64,000 bases of DNA from Chrysomallon squamiferum (GCA_012295275.1 CM022672.1:22134128-22198127); one strand, 5' to 3'. Positions 34,607 to 46,215 are shown, numbered from the stretch's first letter. Notes: a model not told the origin generated them from the sequence alone. A program made the numbers and translations.

Positions 34607-35930
34607 ATAAAATAAATTTTAAAACAATATATTAATGGTGTCAAATATTAAGAATATTCATTGATATATATATATTTTTTAATCTTTTTATTTTTTTATT
34701 TTGCTTTTATCTGAATATTGAGTTTACATTTTCAAACTTTATCATTTAGTTTAATGTTTTACTGTTCGTCATGTGTCTAGATAGACAAGTTAATTTTTCA
34801 CATAGGTAATAAAACTATTTTTCTACTACGCAGCATAAACAAACGACCGAAAGCAAATGTGTTTCAGTTAGCAATGTGCCAAGTTCTGCGCGCAGTAGTC
34901 AGTGACTGTGAACATTATGGCGGTTCTAAATCGTTTAAAAGTTAGTTTACAGCAGATAGAGAACAGCTTAATACTTCACATATCCGGTCTTTGTTTTATG
35001 TGTGGCGTGACAAAATACACTGCGACGTGGTAATTTGTTCACAGGACACACGTATTCAGGCATAACGACTTTTTCTTTTCTCACGTTTATATATAGTAGA
35101 TTCCTATGAAGAAAAAAAAAATACGTTACACTTTTGGATACCAACACGTATCCAGGCATACCTAGTATCCACACGTATTAAATCGACCTCAACGAATTGG
35201 TTATTTATTATAATTAGCTAAAAATACAAAAATAAAAATCGTTAAAATCTGGACGCTGTCTAATTACACAACGTCTGTATAACTTCCCTTATGATAAATT
35301 AGCTACAACTGTATTTGCTAGATGTATTTAATTCCTAAATTTGATCTCGTAACACATTCTGAAACATTGCTCCGTAGATATTTTGATAATTAACCATTTA
35401 AATGCTTGACAAAAGCTATGTTTTAAATTCAAACTGGCTTGTGTTATTTTCTGCATGTTTTCGTCATGGGCAAAAGCATCCTTTCGCTCGAGAAATTCTG
35501 ATCAAAGCTGAAACATTATTTTACTCGACTAAAACGAACAGGTAATTTATTCAACATCATTTATCTTACAACTACACGAAAATAAAGCACGGAAACAATT
35601 ACATTCGAACACTACCGCTATTTTCACACTTCATTACACAGCATGACTATTAAATATGTCACTTCATTTAGTCGAACATAATAGTTTAATATTGTTTGTT
35701 TGTAACGAACAACCGTGTTTATTAGTGTATAACGTAACTGCATTTTTAGTCGTTTCTCAACCATACGGCTAATTACGTTACCACGGTGACATGATACGTC
35801 AGTGCTAGACAGCTGTATGGATCTGGACGTATCTGCTACACGCTGCACCCTTTCAACGCTGTTTCAGTTTGCTTGGATACGATACAGACTGGATACGACA
35901 TAATCAGACGAAGCTGATATCCGCGCAGAC
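34607..35930. other. unique sequence, no gene
   Basis: An ACACGTATYCAGGCATA phrase recurs at about 35046 and 35142. Minus-strand frames at 34968-35174 and 35624-35848 have no recognised product. Confidence 0.45.
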
Positions 35931-35941
35931 ATTACCTAAAG

Positions 35942-36384
35942 CAGATCTGGACATTTTACGGCCCCCGGGCCACATATGACCCTTTGGTTGTCACTGACCG
36001 GCCAGTGTAAGGTTAATTGGGAATTATAAAATAAACATATTTTCTAATTTCACCTCATGCATGGACTAAAGCTGCATTGCTTTTATTTTAAAGGTGTTTG
36101 TTTTTTTATTCACGCACAAAATGATTCAATACGTAAATCAAGACGTGCGCATGATTGAATCGTTGTAGCAAGCAGGTCGCAACCTCACTTTTTCATTGTT
36201 TGATCATAACATAAACTCTTACCAGTCGTACCAGCTTGTCAAAACAATGCTGTTTACTGTTTTTTTTTATAAAGAAATACAATTAATATTACGCAGAATT
36301 GAGTTAAGGCTTTTGGCCCGGCCCTTCACAATATTTTCTGTTTCTCATGTGGCCCCATGGAAAAAATAACTGTCCCACCCCCTG
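35942..36384. mobile_element. hAT-superfamily MITE (443 bp) with 8-bp TSD
   Basis: The left end begins CAGATCTGGACATTTTACGG followed by CCCCCGGGCCACAT. The right end, reverse-complemented, begins CAGGGGGTGGGACAGTTA and includes ATGGGGCCACATGAG. These imperfect terminal inverted repeats have the CAG...TGG..CA and GGGCCACAT pattern typical of non-autonomous hAT elements. The flanks ACCTAAAG (35934-35941) and ACCTAGAG (36385-36392) match at seven of eight bases, the expected hAT target-site duplication. No transposase frame is present. Confidence 0.88.
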
Positions 36385-36404
36385 ACCTAGAGAGTTCAAA
36401 TGTC

Positions 36405-37205
36405 TTTACCTGCATGCATGTTAATTTCATTCTTTTTCTAACACTTTGAAATGAAACTTTTCATTACCTATGCATGTATTAATACGAAAACTTTCATTAT
36501 CTGTGTCCTTATTAATACATGAACATCCATTGCCTGTTTTTGTATTAACACGAACCTTTTCAATACTTGAATACGTTTTAATTCGAAACTTTTCAATGTG
36601 TACGTATTAATTCGAAACTTCTTGCTGAATGTGTTGCCTTTTAATATTCACCCTTCCATTCCGCCTTCATTATCTATGTGCATATTAATATTGTGTATGT
36701 ATCAAGACGAACCTTTTTAAATTGTTTATGAAAGTATTAATATGAAACCTTTCATCGTCTGTGTATGTATTAATTCGAAACCTTTCCACAATTGTTTATG
36801 TATAAAGAAACCTTTCGTGGCCTGTCTGAATATAAATACGAAACACTTCATTACCTGTGCATATTAATTCTGAACCTTCTATTACTCAAGTGCGTATTAT
36901 TATTTAAACTTTTCATCGCCTGTGTGTGTATTAGTATGAAAACCTACGATTACGTATATATAATTATGAAAACCTTCCATTACTTGAGTGTATTAATATG
37001 GAAACCTACTATTTCTTGTGTGTATTAATATGAAAACCTACTATTTCTTGAGCGTATTAATATGAAAACCTACTATTTCTCGTGCGCATTAATATCGAAA
37101 CCTTGCCATCACTTGTATGTATTAATACGGGAACCTTCCATTACTTGTGTGTATTAATATGGAAACCTGTTATTTGCTGTGTGCGCGTTAATAAGGAGCC
37201 TTTCA
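36405..37205. repeat. degenerate ~33-40-bp minisatellite
   Basis: The core GTATTAATAYGAAA-CCTWYYATT recurs more than 20 times with irregular spacing. It is tightest (about 33 bp) at 36990-37100. Older copies to the left are more diverged. No coding content. Confidence 0.9.
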
Positions 37206-37324
37206 TGTCAAGCTAACGCGGACAGCCAAGTCTGAAACTCATTACTGCAAACAAATCAACATAAAAGAGAATCCAGATACATGATTTGCGTTTACGTCTC
37301 GCTAATATCTTTCCTCCGAGGAAG

Positions 37325-37441
37325 AGCGAGGTAACACATTATCGGAGCGCGCGCCTCGGGGCTCGTGGGTCACAACATCGATTCCGACCACGTGATTCGT
37401 TCGGTTACATCCGCGTTCTCTTGTTGTTGTTGTTGTTGTTG
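37325..37441 (+). mobile_element. tRNA-derived SINE, decayed, with (TTG)n tail
   Basis: A TAACACATTATCGGAGCGC segment is a decayed A box of the TAGCNCATTGG..AGAGCGC type. It is followed by CTCGTGGGTCACA and then CATCGATTC (37376-37384), one mismatch from a B box. The fragment ends in (TTG)6, a common type of SINE tail. Confidence 0.5.
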
Positions 37442-37870
37442 GTATTTAAAACAAAACTAAAAATTGCGTACTAGGAAAGTGCATGTAAAGTACATCGTTC
37501 CAGTCTCGTCCATGTCTTGGAAGCTAATTAATTATACCCAGCGTGGTTTTATATGAATTATTTGTGTAAAGATGAATATTATACTCTTTCTTTTTAAAAA
37601 TTCATTCTGATTCTTTTAACAGACAACATTCAGGTTTTAAAGAGAACAACATAAAACTGCTATCATTTCAAGATCTTAGGCTCTCACTGGACACTTCAAA
37701 CACGAAACCTCACAATTATTAGCGTATTTTCCCAACACACTCACTCCGTCGTCAGAACCATTCTTTCCCCGTTCCCGATACCACATTTCCACGAGCTAGA
37801 ATCGAAACCCGGCTACTACCACCACCAGCAGCACCACCTACCCGTGGACTTTGTCATTAATTCTTCCCGT
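37442..37870. other. unique sequence, no gene
   Basis: A possible B-box-like GTTTCGATTC (minus strand, about 37800) has no A box, so it is not called. Confidence 0.45.
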
Positions 37871-37877
37871 CCTCTAA

Positions 37878-38147
37878 TCATCGACGTTTCGAAGAAGAAA
37901 ACTCTGAATTGTGAAGCACTGAGTTGAGTTCATCAGCGGCAGTGAGATTGGCAGCCCGGCCTGGCGCTCGGGTTGAGGCAGCTAATGTGTGCTGATCACC
38001 AGTATTAACGTGGCCATTGTTCGGCGGTTGCCTTCGTCGCGTATTAAAGTAAATCACGCTGGAAATAGCTCTGTCAGGACAAACCAGTGGCGATTTTTTT
38101 TCAGTTGTTGTTGTTGTTCTCCCTGGTGTTTGCACATGATGTTCCAA
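37878..38147 (-). CDS. possible exon or small open frame, unrecognised
   Basis: A 90-codon minus-strand open segment ending at TGA (37878-37880). It has no ATG at its left edge, since the first codon is TTG, so it could only be an internal or terminal exon. An acceptor-like GGTTTGTCCTGACAG lies inside it. Composition is mixed (ends ...SEFSSSKRR). It could equally be a CpG-retaining regulatory block with a chance frame. Confidence 0.15.
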   Translation of the reverse strand: MEHHVQTPGRTTTTTEKKSPLVCPDRAISSVIYFNTRRRQPPNNGHVNTGDQHTLAASTRAPGRAANLTAADELNSVLHNSEFSSSKRR

Positions 38148-38597
38148 CTCACCACATAAAAGAGGATTTTTTTTATATTTTTTTTTTTTTTTTGTGGGTT
38201 TTTGATGGGTTTTTTTTTTTTTTCTAATGTTGTGTATTATGATAGATATTTTGTTTCTGAGTTTTCTTGTTGTTGTTGTTGTTGTTGTTATTTTGTTTTT
38301 TATAATTTATTTATGTTTCTTTTATTATTTATTTTTTAATTTCATTTTCTTCCTGGCTTTTCATTTATTAATAATGCATTTATGTTTGTTTATTCATTTA
38401 ATTTTTGCTTTATTTATTTAAAAAATTTGTTGTTGTTTTTGTTGTTGTTTTATATATATATATTACTTATGTTTGGTTTTATGATTTATTTTTAAATTCA
38501 GTTTGTTACTGGATTGATTTACTTAATTATTTCTTTCTTTATTTATTCAGTTAATTAGTTAGTTAGTTAGTTAGTTATTATTATTATTATTATTATG

Positions 38598-38663
<66 letters not shown>

Positions 38664-38700
38664 GTTATTACTGTTGTTGTTGTTGTTATTACTCATTTAT
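38100..38700. repeat. T-rich region: (GTT)n, poly-T, (TTTA)n, (ATT)n
   Basis: GTT at 38104-38118 and 38266-38290, T-runs at 38167-38224, TTTA blocks, TTAG units near 38550 and a long ATT run at 38578-38664 ending in GTT. Confidence 0.9.
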
Positions 38701-39595
38701 TTATTCTTTCATATATCTGTCTTTTTCAATTTTCCTGAGGAACATTGTTTTCAGTTTTCTTTTTAAATTTTTCTTTTATATTTAGTCTTTTTTAGTAATT
38801 ATGTTTAGCATTAAATGAAAGTAACGAACCCTTCGGCCCCCCCCCCACCAAAAAAAGAAAAACCAAACTGATCAAGTTTCTAGAAGATTTAATTATAACT
38901 TTTGTTTCCCAGTAAGTGAACTATTATAATTATTTCATTTGATTCACTATGATAATCGACTTGATCGTTTATATCACCATTACCTTCTGTAAAATTTTTT
39001 TGTTTTCAATGTCTGGTTTCAAATGAATCTGAACGTGAAGAGATATTCTCAAAATACACATCTGATCCCGTACAATTCAATATTGTAGTTGAAAACAGCT
39101 GAAATTGCCTACCTATTCAACCTATAATACGATATTCATGGGTACATAACTCTGTTAGTATAATATTCAAAAAAATGTAAATTATCACACGAACTCACAA
39201 AACACGCGTGTATTAGTTTACATATATACATATTGATTTATACCAAACTGTAATTTGTGCGCATGTATTATGTTACAGCATGCAAATAATACGAATCTAT
39301 ATTAGCCTAAATTTGCATTTTCATATATACCAAAATATAGTTTGTAAGCTTTTATTTTAATTTTTCCATTATACAGTGTTGTATATGTTTGTGAGTGTGT
39401 GTGTGCGTGTGTGCGTACGCGCGCGTGCATCTATGTGTGTTCGAGCGTATCTGCGTTAGGTATGATGTATCCCGCAGTGTTAATACCTTTGCACTTACGT
39501 ATTATTATTTTAAGCATGACCTTAAAAAAAAACAAATTCTGAAATGATTACGAACCATTAGTTTCTGGTCAAACATCACGCATCATACACACAAA
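38701..39595. other. AT-rich, with Z-DNA-like GT/GC patch
   Basis: C10 at about 38839. GTGTGCGTACGCGCGCGTG near 39408-39428 is alternating purine-pyrimidine. No gene. Confidence 0.55.
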
Positions 39596-39598
39596 CAT

Positions 39599-39737
39599 AA
39601 TACATACATACATACATACATACATACATACATACATACATACATACATACATACATACATACATACATACATACATACATACAAAATACACACACACAC
39701 ACATACATACAAAATACATACATACATACACACATAT
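39599..39737. repeat. (ATAC)n with (CA)n
   Basis: About 20 ATAC units, then CA and further ATAC. Confidence 0.97.
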
Positions 39738-39954
39738 AAACTGTTTGTCAAAATAAAGGTATACTGTTCATGTGGCCACGTTATTTAGCGCTGAATTCTA
39801 GCAGCACACACAACAGCTGTGACATATTGACACCAGCAAGATGCGAATGTTCAAAGTGTCACCTTGTGATGTGTTTATAGCCAGAACGAGTTCAGTGATT
39901 TCACAACGGTCACGCAGTCCTCGGTACCATCTTGTTCATCTACCAGATACACAT

Positions 39955-40590
39955 CTGAAACGTACCTGAATAAACTCTGAATAAACCTGAATAAAATCTG
40001 AAACATACCTGAATAAACTCTAAAACTTAGCTGAATAAACTCTGAAACGCACCTGAATAAACTCTGAAACGCACCTGAATAAACTCTGAAACGTACCTGA
40101 ATAAACTCTGAAATGTACCTGAATAAACTCTGAAACGCACCTGAATAAACTCTGAAATGTACCTGAATAAACTCTGAAATGTACCTGAATGAGCTCTGAA
40201 ATGTACCTGAATAAACTCTGAAACGCACCTGAATAAACTCTGAAACGTATCTGAATAAACTCTGAAACGCACCTGAATAAACTCTGAAATGTACCTGAAT
40301 GAACTCTGAAATGTACCAGATAAACCCTGTAATGTACCAGATGAAACTGAAATTAAAATCTGAAATATACTCAATTAAGATTTGATTCGTACCAGTCTAG
40401 ACTCTGAATTATCAGATTAAAATCTGAAATGTTCCCTGTTATTATTTAATACCTACCAGTCTAAATTTTGAAACGTATCAGACGAAAATCTAAAATGATC
40501 CAAATTAAACATATCAGATTAAATTATGAAATATACGATATTAAACTATTAATTGATTCAGACTACACTCTGAAATGTATCATTAATCAT
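39955..40590. repeat. 22-bp minisatellite
   Basis: The unit is CCTGAATAAACTCTGAAAYG plus YA. About 17 regular copies (39960-40330) with CGCA/TGTA variants, then degenerate copies with ACCAGATTAAA to 40590. Three units make 66 bp, so minus frames stay open (39875-40228, 40027-40374) as a 22-residue pattern. This is repeat translation, not a gene. Confidence 0.95.
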
Positions 40591-40592
40591 AT

Positions 40593-40686
40593 AATCCACG
40601 GATAATCATCACAGATATTTAGATATATATACATACATACATGAGAAGAAAAAAACCCACCGGTAGCTCCGTCTTTAATCAATCTC

Positions 40687-40718
<32 letters not shown>

Positions 40719-40778
40719 TTAAATAATAAATAAACAAAACAAATAACAAAACAAAAAACTTGGTGCCAGAGCTAAAAA
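40593..40778. mobile_element. dispersed repeat, copy 1 (type unknown)
   Basis: Shares AATCCACGGATAATCATCAC, ACCGGTAGCTCCGTCTTT, AATCTCGA and ACTTGGYGCCAGAGCTAAAA with 45561-45764 in the same order and orientation. The copies differ mainly in simple-repeat lengths (internal poly-A 40690-40717). The ends coincide sharply, as expected of a transposed unit. No terminal inverted repeats or A/B boxes identified. Confidence 0.75.
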
Positions 40779-42375
40779 CAATTTTAAATTGCATCGATTT
40801 GATATTTTCGCGTATATTTTTGTATCGATAAGTAAATATAAATCTGTATTCACCCACGTAAATATGTTATGGCGCCTACAATTATCTATAACCGTTTATG
40901 TTTGAAACTTGTATTTAGAATAACGATGTTCACTTATTATTCACTAACGTCCCATTCATAATTATGCTTTAAGAATAAACATCTGCATAAACATATCAGC
41001 CAAGTTCTTTGATGTCGTAGTTTGGTATACATTTGTCTGTGGCTGAGTAATAATATGACAGTGATGGATGGAGAAAAGTAATGATGGTGGAATTGCAATG
41101 ATTGCTGTGAAAATCGGGTTACATGACAACGCGATACAAAAGTCTTAGTCTGCGCCGCGCTCTAAATCATTAGCTAGCTCTGTGAAGTAACTATTTTCAA
41201 TTCTGGGTCAACGATTGTACAGATATTTTCCCCGAAGCCTGTGGCATCCGGACCATAATTATTTATTCCTACGTGTAGGAATCCACGAAAAACGTTTAAA
41301 TGGTTTCGTACACACACGAGTACAGCTTTTCGAAGATGCGTTCGTTTCAACAGTTTTCTTTCCTTTTGCAAACTGGTCATCATTGCTTTGTTGCAGATTG
41401 AAAAATCATGGTTAAAAATTTCATTCTTAATGATAAGCATCAAAACGTTAATTTAGAAATTATATTAGGGACTTTGGTATTCAAATTTTATTTTTACGTT
41501 TTAAGAGGAATCCACGTACAGATTCGAGCTTCAAGTTATCCTTACATCTTAATGCCGATGTTTTTCTCATATTTTTTTTTATATATATTCATATCTTCTC
41601 TCCCACAATGGTAACCTAAGGCGATGTTTAACGCTTACGATACGCTTATAGACTCTAACGTAGATACTGCGTAAGTGACTTTGGCATTCAAATCTTCCAC
41701 GCGTCTGTGGGGGACTGAAGAAAAGATTCGAGCTTTACGACAAACGTCTACAAATCTTAACGCATATTTTCCCTAGTGGTTTCCGTTGACCTAACACATC
41801 TCATTGTTCTACGAGATCACAAAGACATGTTCCAGGTCTGAGTTGCTGCACACAAGTATTATTCCAGTGTCTCAGTTTTCCAGCCATAAGATATTCTATT
41901 CTTCAAACTACAATAATACGCAGATATTACTATAGTACTACTTCTCCTTTTTTTTGAGATACAAAGCATAAATATTATTCGAGTGTATTAGGTATCCTGA
42001 TGTAAAAATTCTTCTTTAATACGCATGTTCAATAATATTATCTTGATACTACTACTTCTGCGTCTTCTAATCAAGAAAAACAAATTTCGAATGTAGAAAT
42101 TAATATGCAGACATCGACCATTGTTATGGTTGTCCTAATACTGTTATTAGTTAAAAACAATTTCGAATGTGAAGATTACCGTTATGATTTAATATCTTAA
42201 CCTTCTCTGCTCTGTAGAATATTAAAAAATTAAAATGTCTGAGCTTTAAAATACACGTAAAAACCTTTACAGCTGATACTTCTACACAAACACTTTCCAG
42301 GTGTTTGACATCGTCGTACAAATCAATAAAGATGTTCGAAAATTAATTTAGAATTACCTTCCAGTGAAAGGAAAT
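40779..42375. other. unique sequence with an old ~215-bp duplication
   Basis: 41467-41575 and 41682-41785 share GACTTTGGYATTCAAAT..., AGATTCGAGCTT and a CATCTTAA/AATCTTAACGC end. Mixed-composition frames at 41174-41443 (minus) and 41215-41415 (plus) overlap each other. No product is recognised. Confidence 0.5.
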
Positions 42376-42381
42376 ACGCGA

Positions 42382-42382
42382 A

Positions 42383-42421
<39 letters not shown>

Positions 42422-42560
42422 AAATTAAAAAACGAGAAAATGAATCTAAAATTTGAAATATGATATCTATTAAAAAAAATAATAATAAATTTAAAAATTG
42501 ATGACCATCAGGCGCTGCCAACACGTGCAAAATAAAACCACACACAAAAAATAAACACAA

Positions 42561-42591
<31 letters not shown>

Positions 42592-42596
42592 TACTT
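42382..42596. repeat. (AAAT)n and (CA)n
   Basis: AAAT x10 at 42382-42422 and CA at about 42562-42591. Confidence 0.93.
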
Positions 42597-42658
42597 TAAT
42601 CTGTTTGTATAATCACCAAGAAACAACAATTAGATTTGTTTACTATTTCTCCTGTTTT

Positions 42659-42693
42659 CCTTTTTTTTTTCTTTTTTTTTTTTTTTTTTTTTT
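42659..42693. repeat. poly-T tract
   Basis: T-run with one C. Confidence 0.95.
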
Positions 42694-43180
42694 GCCTCAT
42701 TTAGTCAAGAGCAATTAACTGATTAATGACAAAGAATAAATTATTAACATACTTTAATTAGTACATAATTAAAGATGCATTCTTACCATTTCTTACTGAT
42801 CAATAATTAGTATCTGTTTTACTGGACTGCATCAGTGAAAGGTTAAACAGCATTATGCTAAGTTGAAATACAGTAAGCAATAACAAACATTTTTTTATAT
42901 TATCATAATTTCCTTTTCAGACTGTAAATTATTTTTAAGTAATGGTTTTCTGGCAAATTACTTCAGTAATTTATTCATAATATTCATCACATTACAGACT
43001 CCTCGGTTTATTTCTAGATACAAATTAATTTATCTCTGGGAGGCAAAATACACGTCTTGCACACGATACAGTAATGCAATTATTTTGAATGCAATAATTA
43101 ATAGCGCTAAGTACAATATGAAACACAAAGTCATACGTAGAACTGAATATTTGGTTTCATCTTAATAAATATATATAAAT
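42694..43180. promoter_or_regulatory. AT-rich block dense in TAAT cores
   Basis: Repeat-free for nearly 500 bp. TTAATTAG, ATAATTAAAG, AATAATTAG and GATTAATGAC cluster at 42715-42815, suggesting homeodomain binding, but AT-richness alone raises the chance count. Confidence 0.25.
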
Positions 43181-43307
43181 AAAGTATGTGTCGACGTACG
43201 TGGAAACACTCTAAGAAACAAATTTTTTTTTTTATTTCTGTTTTTCTTTTTTTGTCTTGCATCTTGTTACCGCTGTTATCATAAGTTTTGAATGTAATAA
43301 CAGTTGT

Positions 43308-43424
<117 letters not shown>

Positions 43425-44240
43425 AAATGCTAAAGGTATTTTTCCTATATTCTAAAAGCTGAAATATTTGACTGCACACAAAGCACATTATTTTATAATT
43501 GCTTCAGATATACCAGTACATAAACATTGATTTATGACGGTTTTTTTTTTTTAACTTAGACAAATCTCCAATATCGTGTTTATACGAACAGAAAGACACA
43601 AACACATTTTATCGATATGACATTCAGTTGCAGAGAAATATATTTTTAATTAAACAAGGTCGGCATAACATATTGTTAGTTCATGTAATGGAAGTAATAC
43701 AGACTGAAAGAAATCTGTGATACAGTAAACGTATCCCAGTGGTGTACGTATGTTCAAAGTCTGACTAATATTTTCTCGTGTTTTTATATGAAATTTGATC
43801 TTTTGGAACATTACAAGATAAAACAAGTTATGCTTTATGCACCCAGTATAATGATTTTATTTTTAAACTACGGTTAAATGGCGTCATATGTTTAAGAAAC
43901 TAAACAATGGTCTACTCTTACTCGATTAGCGACAAGATGTGGTTTTATATGCGCCTTCCCACGGGCAGTGTTTTGTTTGAATATGTAATAGAACATTAAC
44001 AGAATAGCCAAAAAAAAAAAAAAAAAAAAAAGTATAAAACAGAAATCATTTTACATAGATTAATAATGAAAAAATGAAACGATTTTTATTACGTACAAAG
44101 AATACGACCTGACGGCTAATGTGAATTTTAAATTAACTGTTGTTTACAATTATATTCACTATAATGCATAATTCAGTAATGTAATTTTTGAAAGAAAAAC
44201 ACTACTGAATAAATTATATCGTTGCAGGTGGTCGGACGAA
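43425..44240. other. AT-rich, no gene
   Basis: Poly-A at 44010-44031. Nothing else supported. Confidence 0.55.
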
Positions 44241-44243
44241 AAT

Positions 44244-44282
44244 AAAAAAAAATAAAAAAAAAAAATAATAATAATAATAAAA

Positions 44283-44328
<46 letters not shown>

Positions 44329-44372
44329 GTAGTAATATTATAAAATATAAATAAATAAATAAATAAATAATA
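44244..44372. repeat. A-rich, (AAT)n, (AAAT)n
   Basis: AAT run at 44286-44328, with A-runs before it and AAAT after. Confidence 0.95.
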
Positions 44373-45420
44373 TTTCCCAATTTTAACTTTTTAAAATAAT
44401 ACAATGTTTATAACTCCTTTTTTAATTATTAATTTTAATTATTCTTTTTTATATTATTTTTATTTTTGTGTTAATATTATTTATTTATTTGATTATTTCT
44501 TTATCATTATTAACCACTAGACCTGGTAGACATCTTTTATTTTTCGCTACCCAGAAAATATACACTATCAGTGTTTCTCATTAAATACTATTCTATCAAT
44601 AACGTTGATAGTTAAGACATAATTCTTGGACCCCGTGTGTGGCAAAGAGAGACGATATTTGTAACATCTTGCATGCTACACATTTCCCAATCCAATAAAC
44701 TACACAAAAACATTGAAAATTTAAGAATCAGAATTTGGTAACTGAAAGAAGAAGAAGAAAGAATACTGAAAATTTATAAAATTAATTCCAAAGTTTAGTT
44801 TTGTGACAATGGTCAAGATATGAGTTTCATAATGTATTTTATCACAAGACAAAAGTGACTGTTATTAACCGAGTTAGATTCAAAACCGTCATCACGTCTT
44901 TTACCCGCAACAAAACAGTTTTTAACTTCACTACTCTGTTATTTAAGAGATGTTCAATTGTTAGAAAGTATTTAAATATAACTGATAACCGGTTCTTGTA
45001 CCGTCAGTGCACAGTTTAAAATTTTAAATAAGTGACATGTCAGTCATAAACAACTGGTCGACAATTTCCTACATCTGTTACTGTATCAGATTCCGTATTT
45101 TTCAGCTTGTAACAGTTTGCATTCTGCATCCCCGGTTTCAATGATATCACTGCGTTATGTGTACGTGTTTTTATATGTAGATTAGATAGTAGGTAGGTAG
45201 GTAGGCAGGTAAATTATTTAAGTGGATGCGTACGTATATTCAAAAAATTATACAAACTGTTTTATGAAAACGTTACTATTCTATTTAACACGACACTCAA
45301 CTATTTCTTCGTTTTTATGGTCTACGAATGTGTCAAACTAAATGCGTCTGCGCAGCATTTCAGTATTTTTGTTCTGCAAAGAATTTTTTTAAAAGTTTTG
45401 TCAGATAAAGTAAAACCTGA
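44373..45420. other. AT-rich; intron in the proposed minus-strand gene model
   Basis: No exon seen. A short GTAG tetranucleotide at 45188-45210. In the model of the neighbouring exon this would be intronic. Confidence 0.4.
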
Positions 45421-45427
45421 AACGTAC

Positions 45428-45533
45428 CTTCATCCTCGTACTGGGGTCCCCACTCCTCCTCCCCCTCGTCACTGGCGTCGTACATGTAGTAGCGCGGAGT
45501 ACTCATTTGCCGGTAATCCAGACCACGATAATC
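45428..45533 (-). CDS. probable protein-coding exon (unidentified gene)
   Basis: Minus-strand 106-bp segment, much more GC-rich than its flanks. The downstream edge is GAAG|GTACGT, a consensus 5' splice site. The upstream edge is TAAAAG|GATTAT, with a weak pyrimidine tract. Phase 0 to phase 1 gives 35 codons: DYRGLDYRQMSTPRYYMYD, then an acidic ASDEGEEEW segment and GPQYEDE. In 23 of 35 codons the third base is G or C, unlike the AT-rich surroundings. An in-frame ATG (45504-45506) could be the start, giving MSTPRYYMYD.... The peptide is Tyr/acidic-rich, like a disordered cytosolic segment. I do not recognise the family. Confidence 0.6.
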
Positions 45534-45560
45534 CTTTTACATGTTGTCAAAGAACTCACT

Positions 45561-45764
45561 AATCCACGGATAATCATCACAGATATTTAGATATATACAT
45601 ATACATACATGAGAAGAAGAAAGAAGGAAAAAAAAATAAAACACCGGTAGCTCCGTCTTTACTGAATCTCGAATTATTAATTATTATTATTATTTTTTTT
45701 TTTTAAATAATAAATAAACAAAACAAATAACAAAACAAAATAACTTGGCGCCAGAGCTAAAAAA
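45561..45764. mobile_element. dispersed repeat, copy 2
   Basis: Partner of 40593-40778, with the same block order. It carries ATT/poly-T and A-rich expansions between blocks. Its left end lies only 27 bp from the putative splice acceptor of the minus-strand exon, so the branch-point region would fall in or next to the repeat. Confidence 0.75.
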
Positions 45765-45869
45765 AAAACTATGAAAACACCAACTTTAGACCATTGCTAA
45801 TAGAAAAATGTGGCCGTGCTGTCAACACACAGTATAGTGGCAATCAATAATTATCGCAAAATTACTTTA

Positions 45870-46215
45870 AAATGGCGAAGTCAGTTTTATTCTACGTAGC
45901 GTCGAGTACTTTGTACGCCACTCACACAGCTAGCGCAGGACTTGACAGTCGGCAGCTTGCGGATGAAACGAGAGCTGCGATTGGTCGCGCGCAGCGAGCG
46001 CCTCCCATTGTTGTCGATGAAAGTGGAGCGATCCCAAGGACTCGGGGACAGTTCTGCAGGTAGATAGATTATCGATTTCGGTTAGATCTTTCACCGAGTT
46101 TTCTTTCCAAGCACAGCGATGCTTTCGCCAATCTGCGAGACTGATAGCTGACAATAAGACGGGTCGCGTGCTCTGACGTAATGAAGCGCGGTCTCCCGGC
46201 AGAACTATAAGGGGG
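45870..46215 (-). promoter_or_regulatory. CpG-dense probable promoter and 5' exon
   Basis: About 350 bp of dense CpG in an AT-rich window. Minus-strand reading: CTTATAG near 46208, CATTACGTCAGAG (CRE-like, about 46172-46184), an ATTGGCG CCAAT-type element near 46125, then GCGACCAATCGC (CCAAT, about 45980-45990). A donor-like GTGAGT lies at 45925-45920. A noncoding first exon ending about 45926 could splice to 45533. Alternative: a plus-strand first exon from ATGGCGAAG at 45872, 63 codons with a signal-like start, ending at CAG|GTAGAT. Confidence 0.45.

Noticed and set aside
37795-37815. GTTTCGATTC on the minus strand as a second SINE
   Set aside because: Insert in the B box and no A box or tail found.
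41174-41443. 89-codon minus frame of mixed composition
   Set aside because: No known motif, a competing plus frame of similar quality, and it overlaps an old duplicated region. Not enough support.
45930-46154. 74-codon minus frame in the CpG block
   Set aside because: It begins at TTG, not ATG. More simply explained as low stop frequency in GC-rich promoter sequence.
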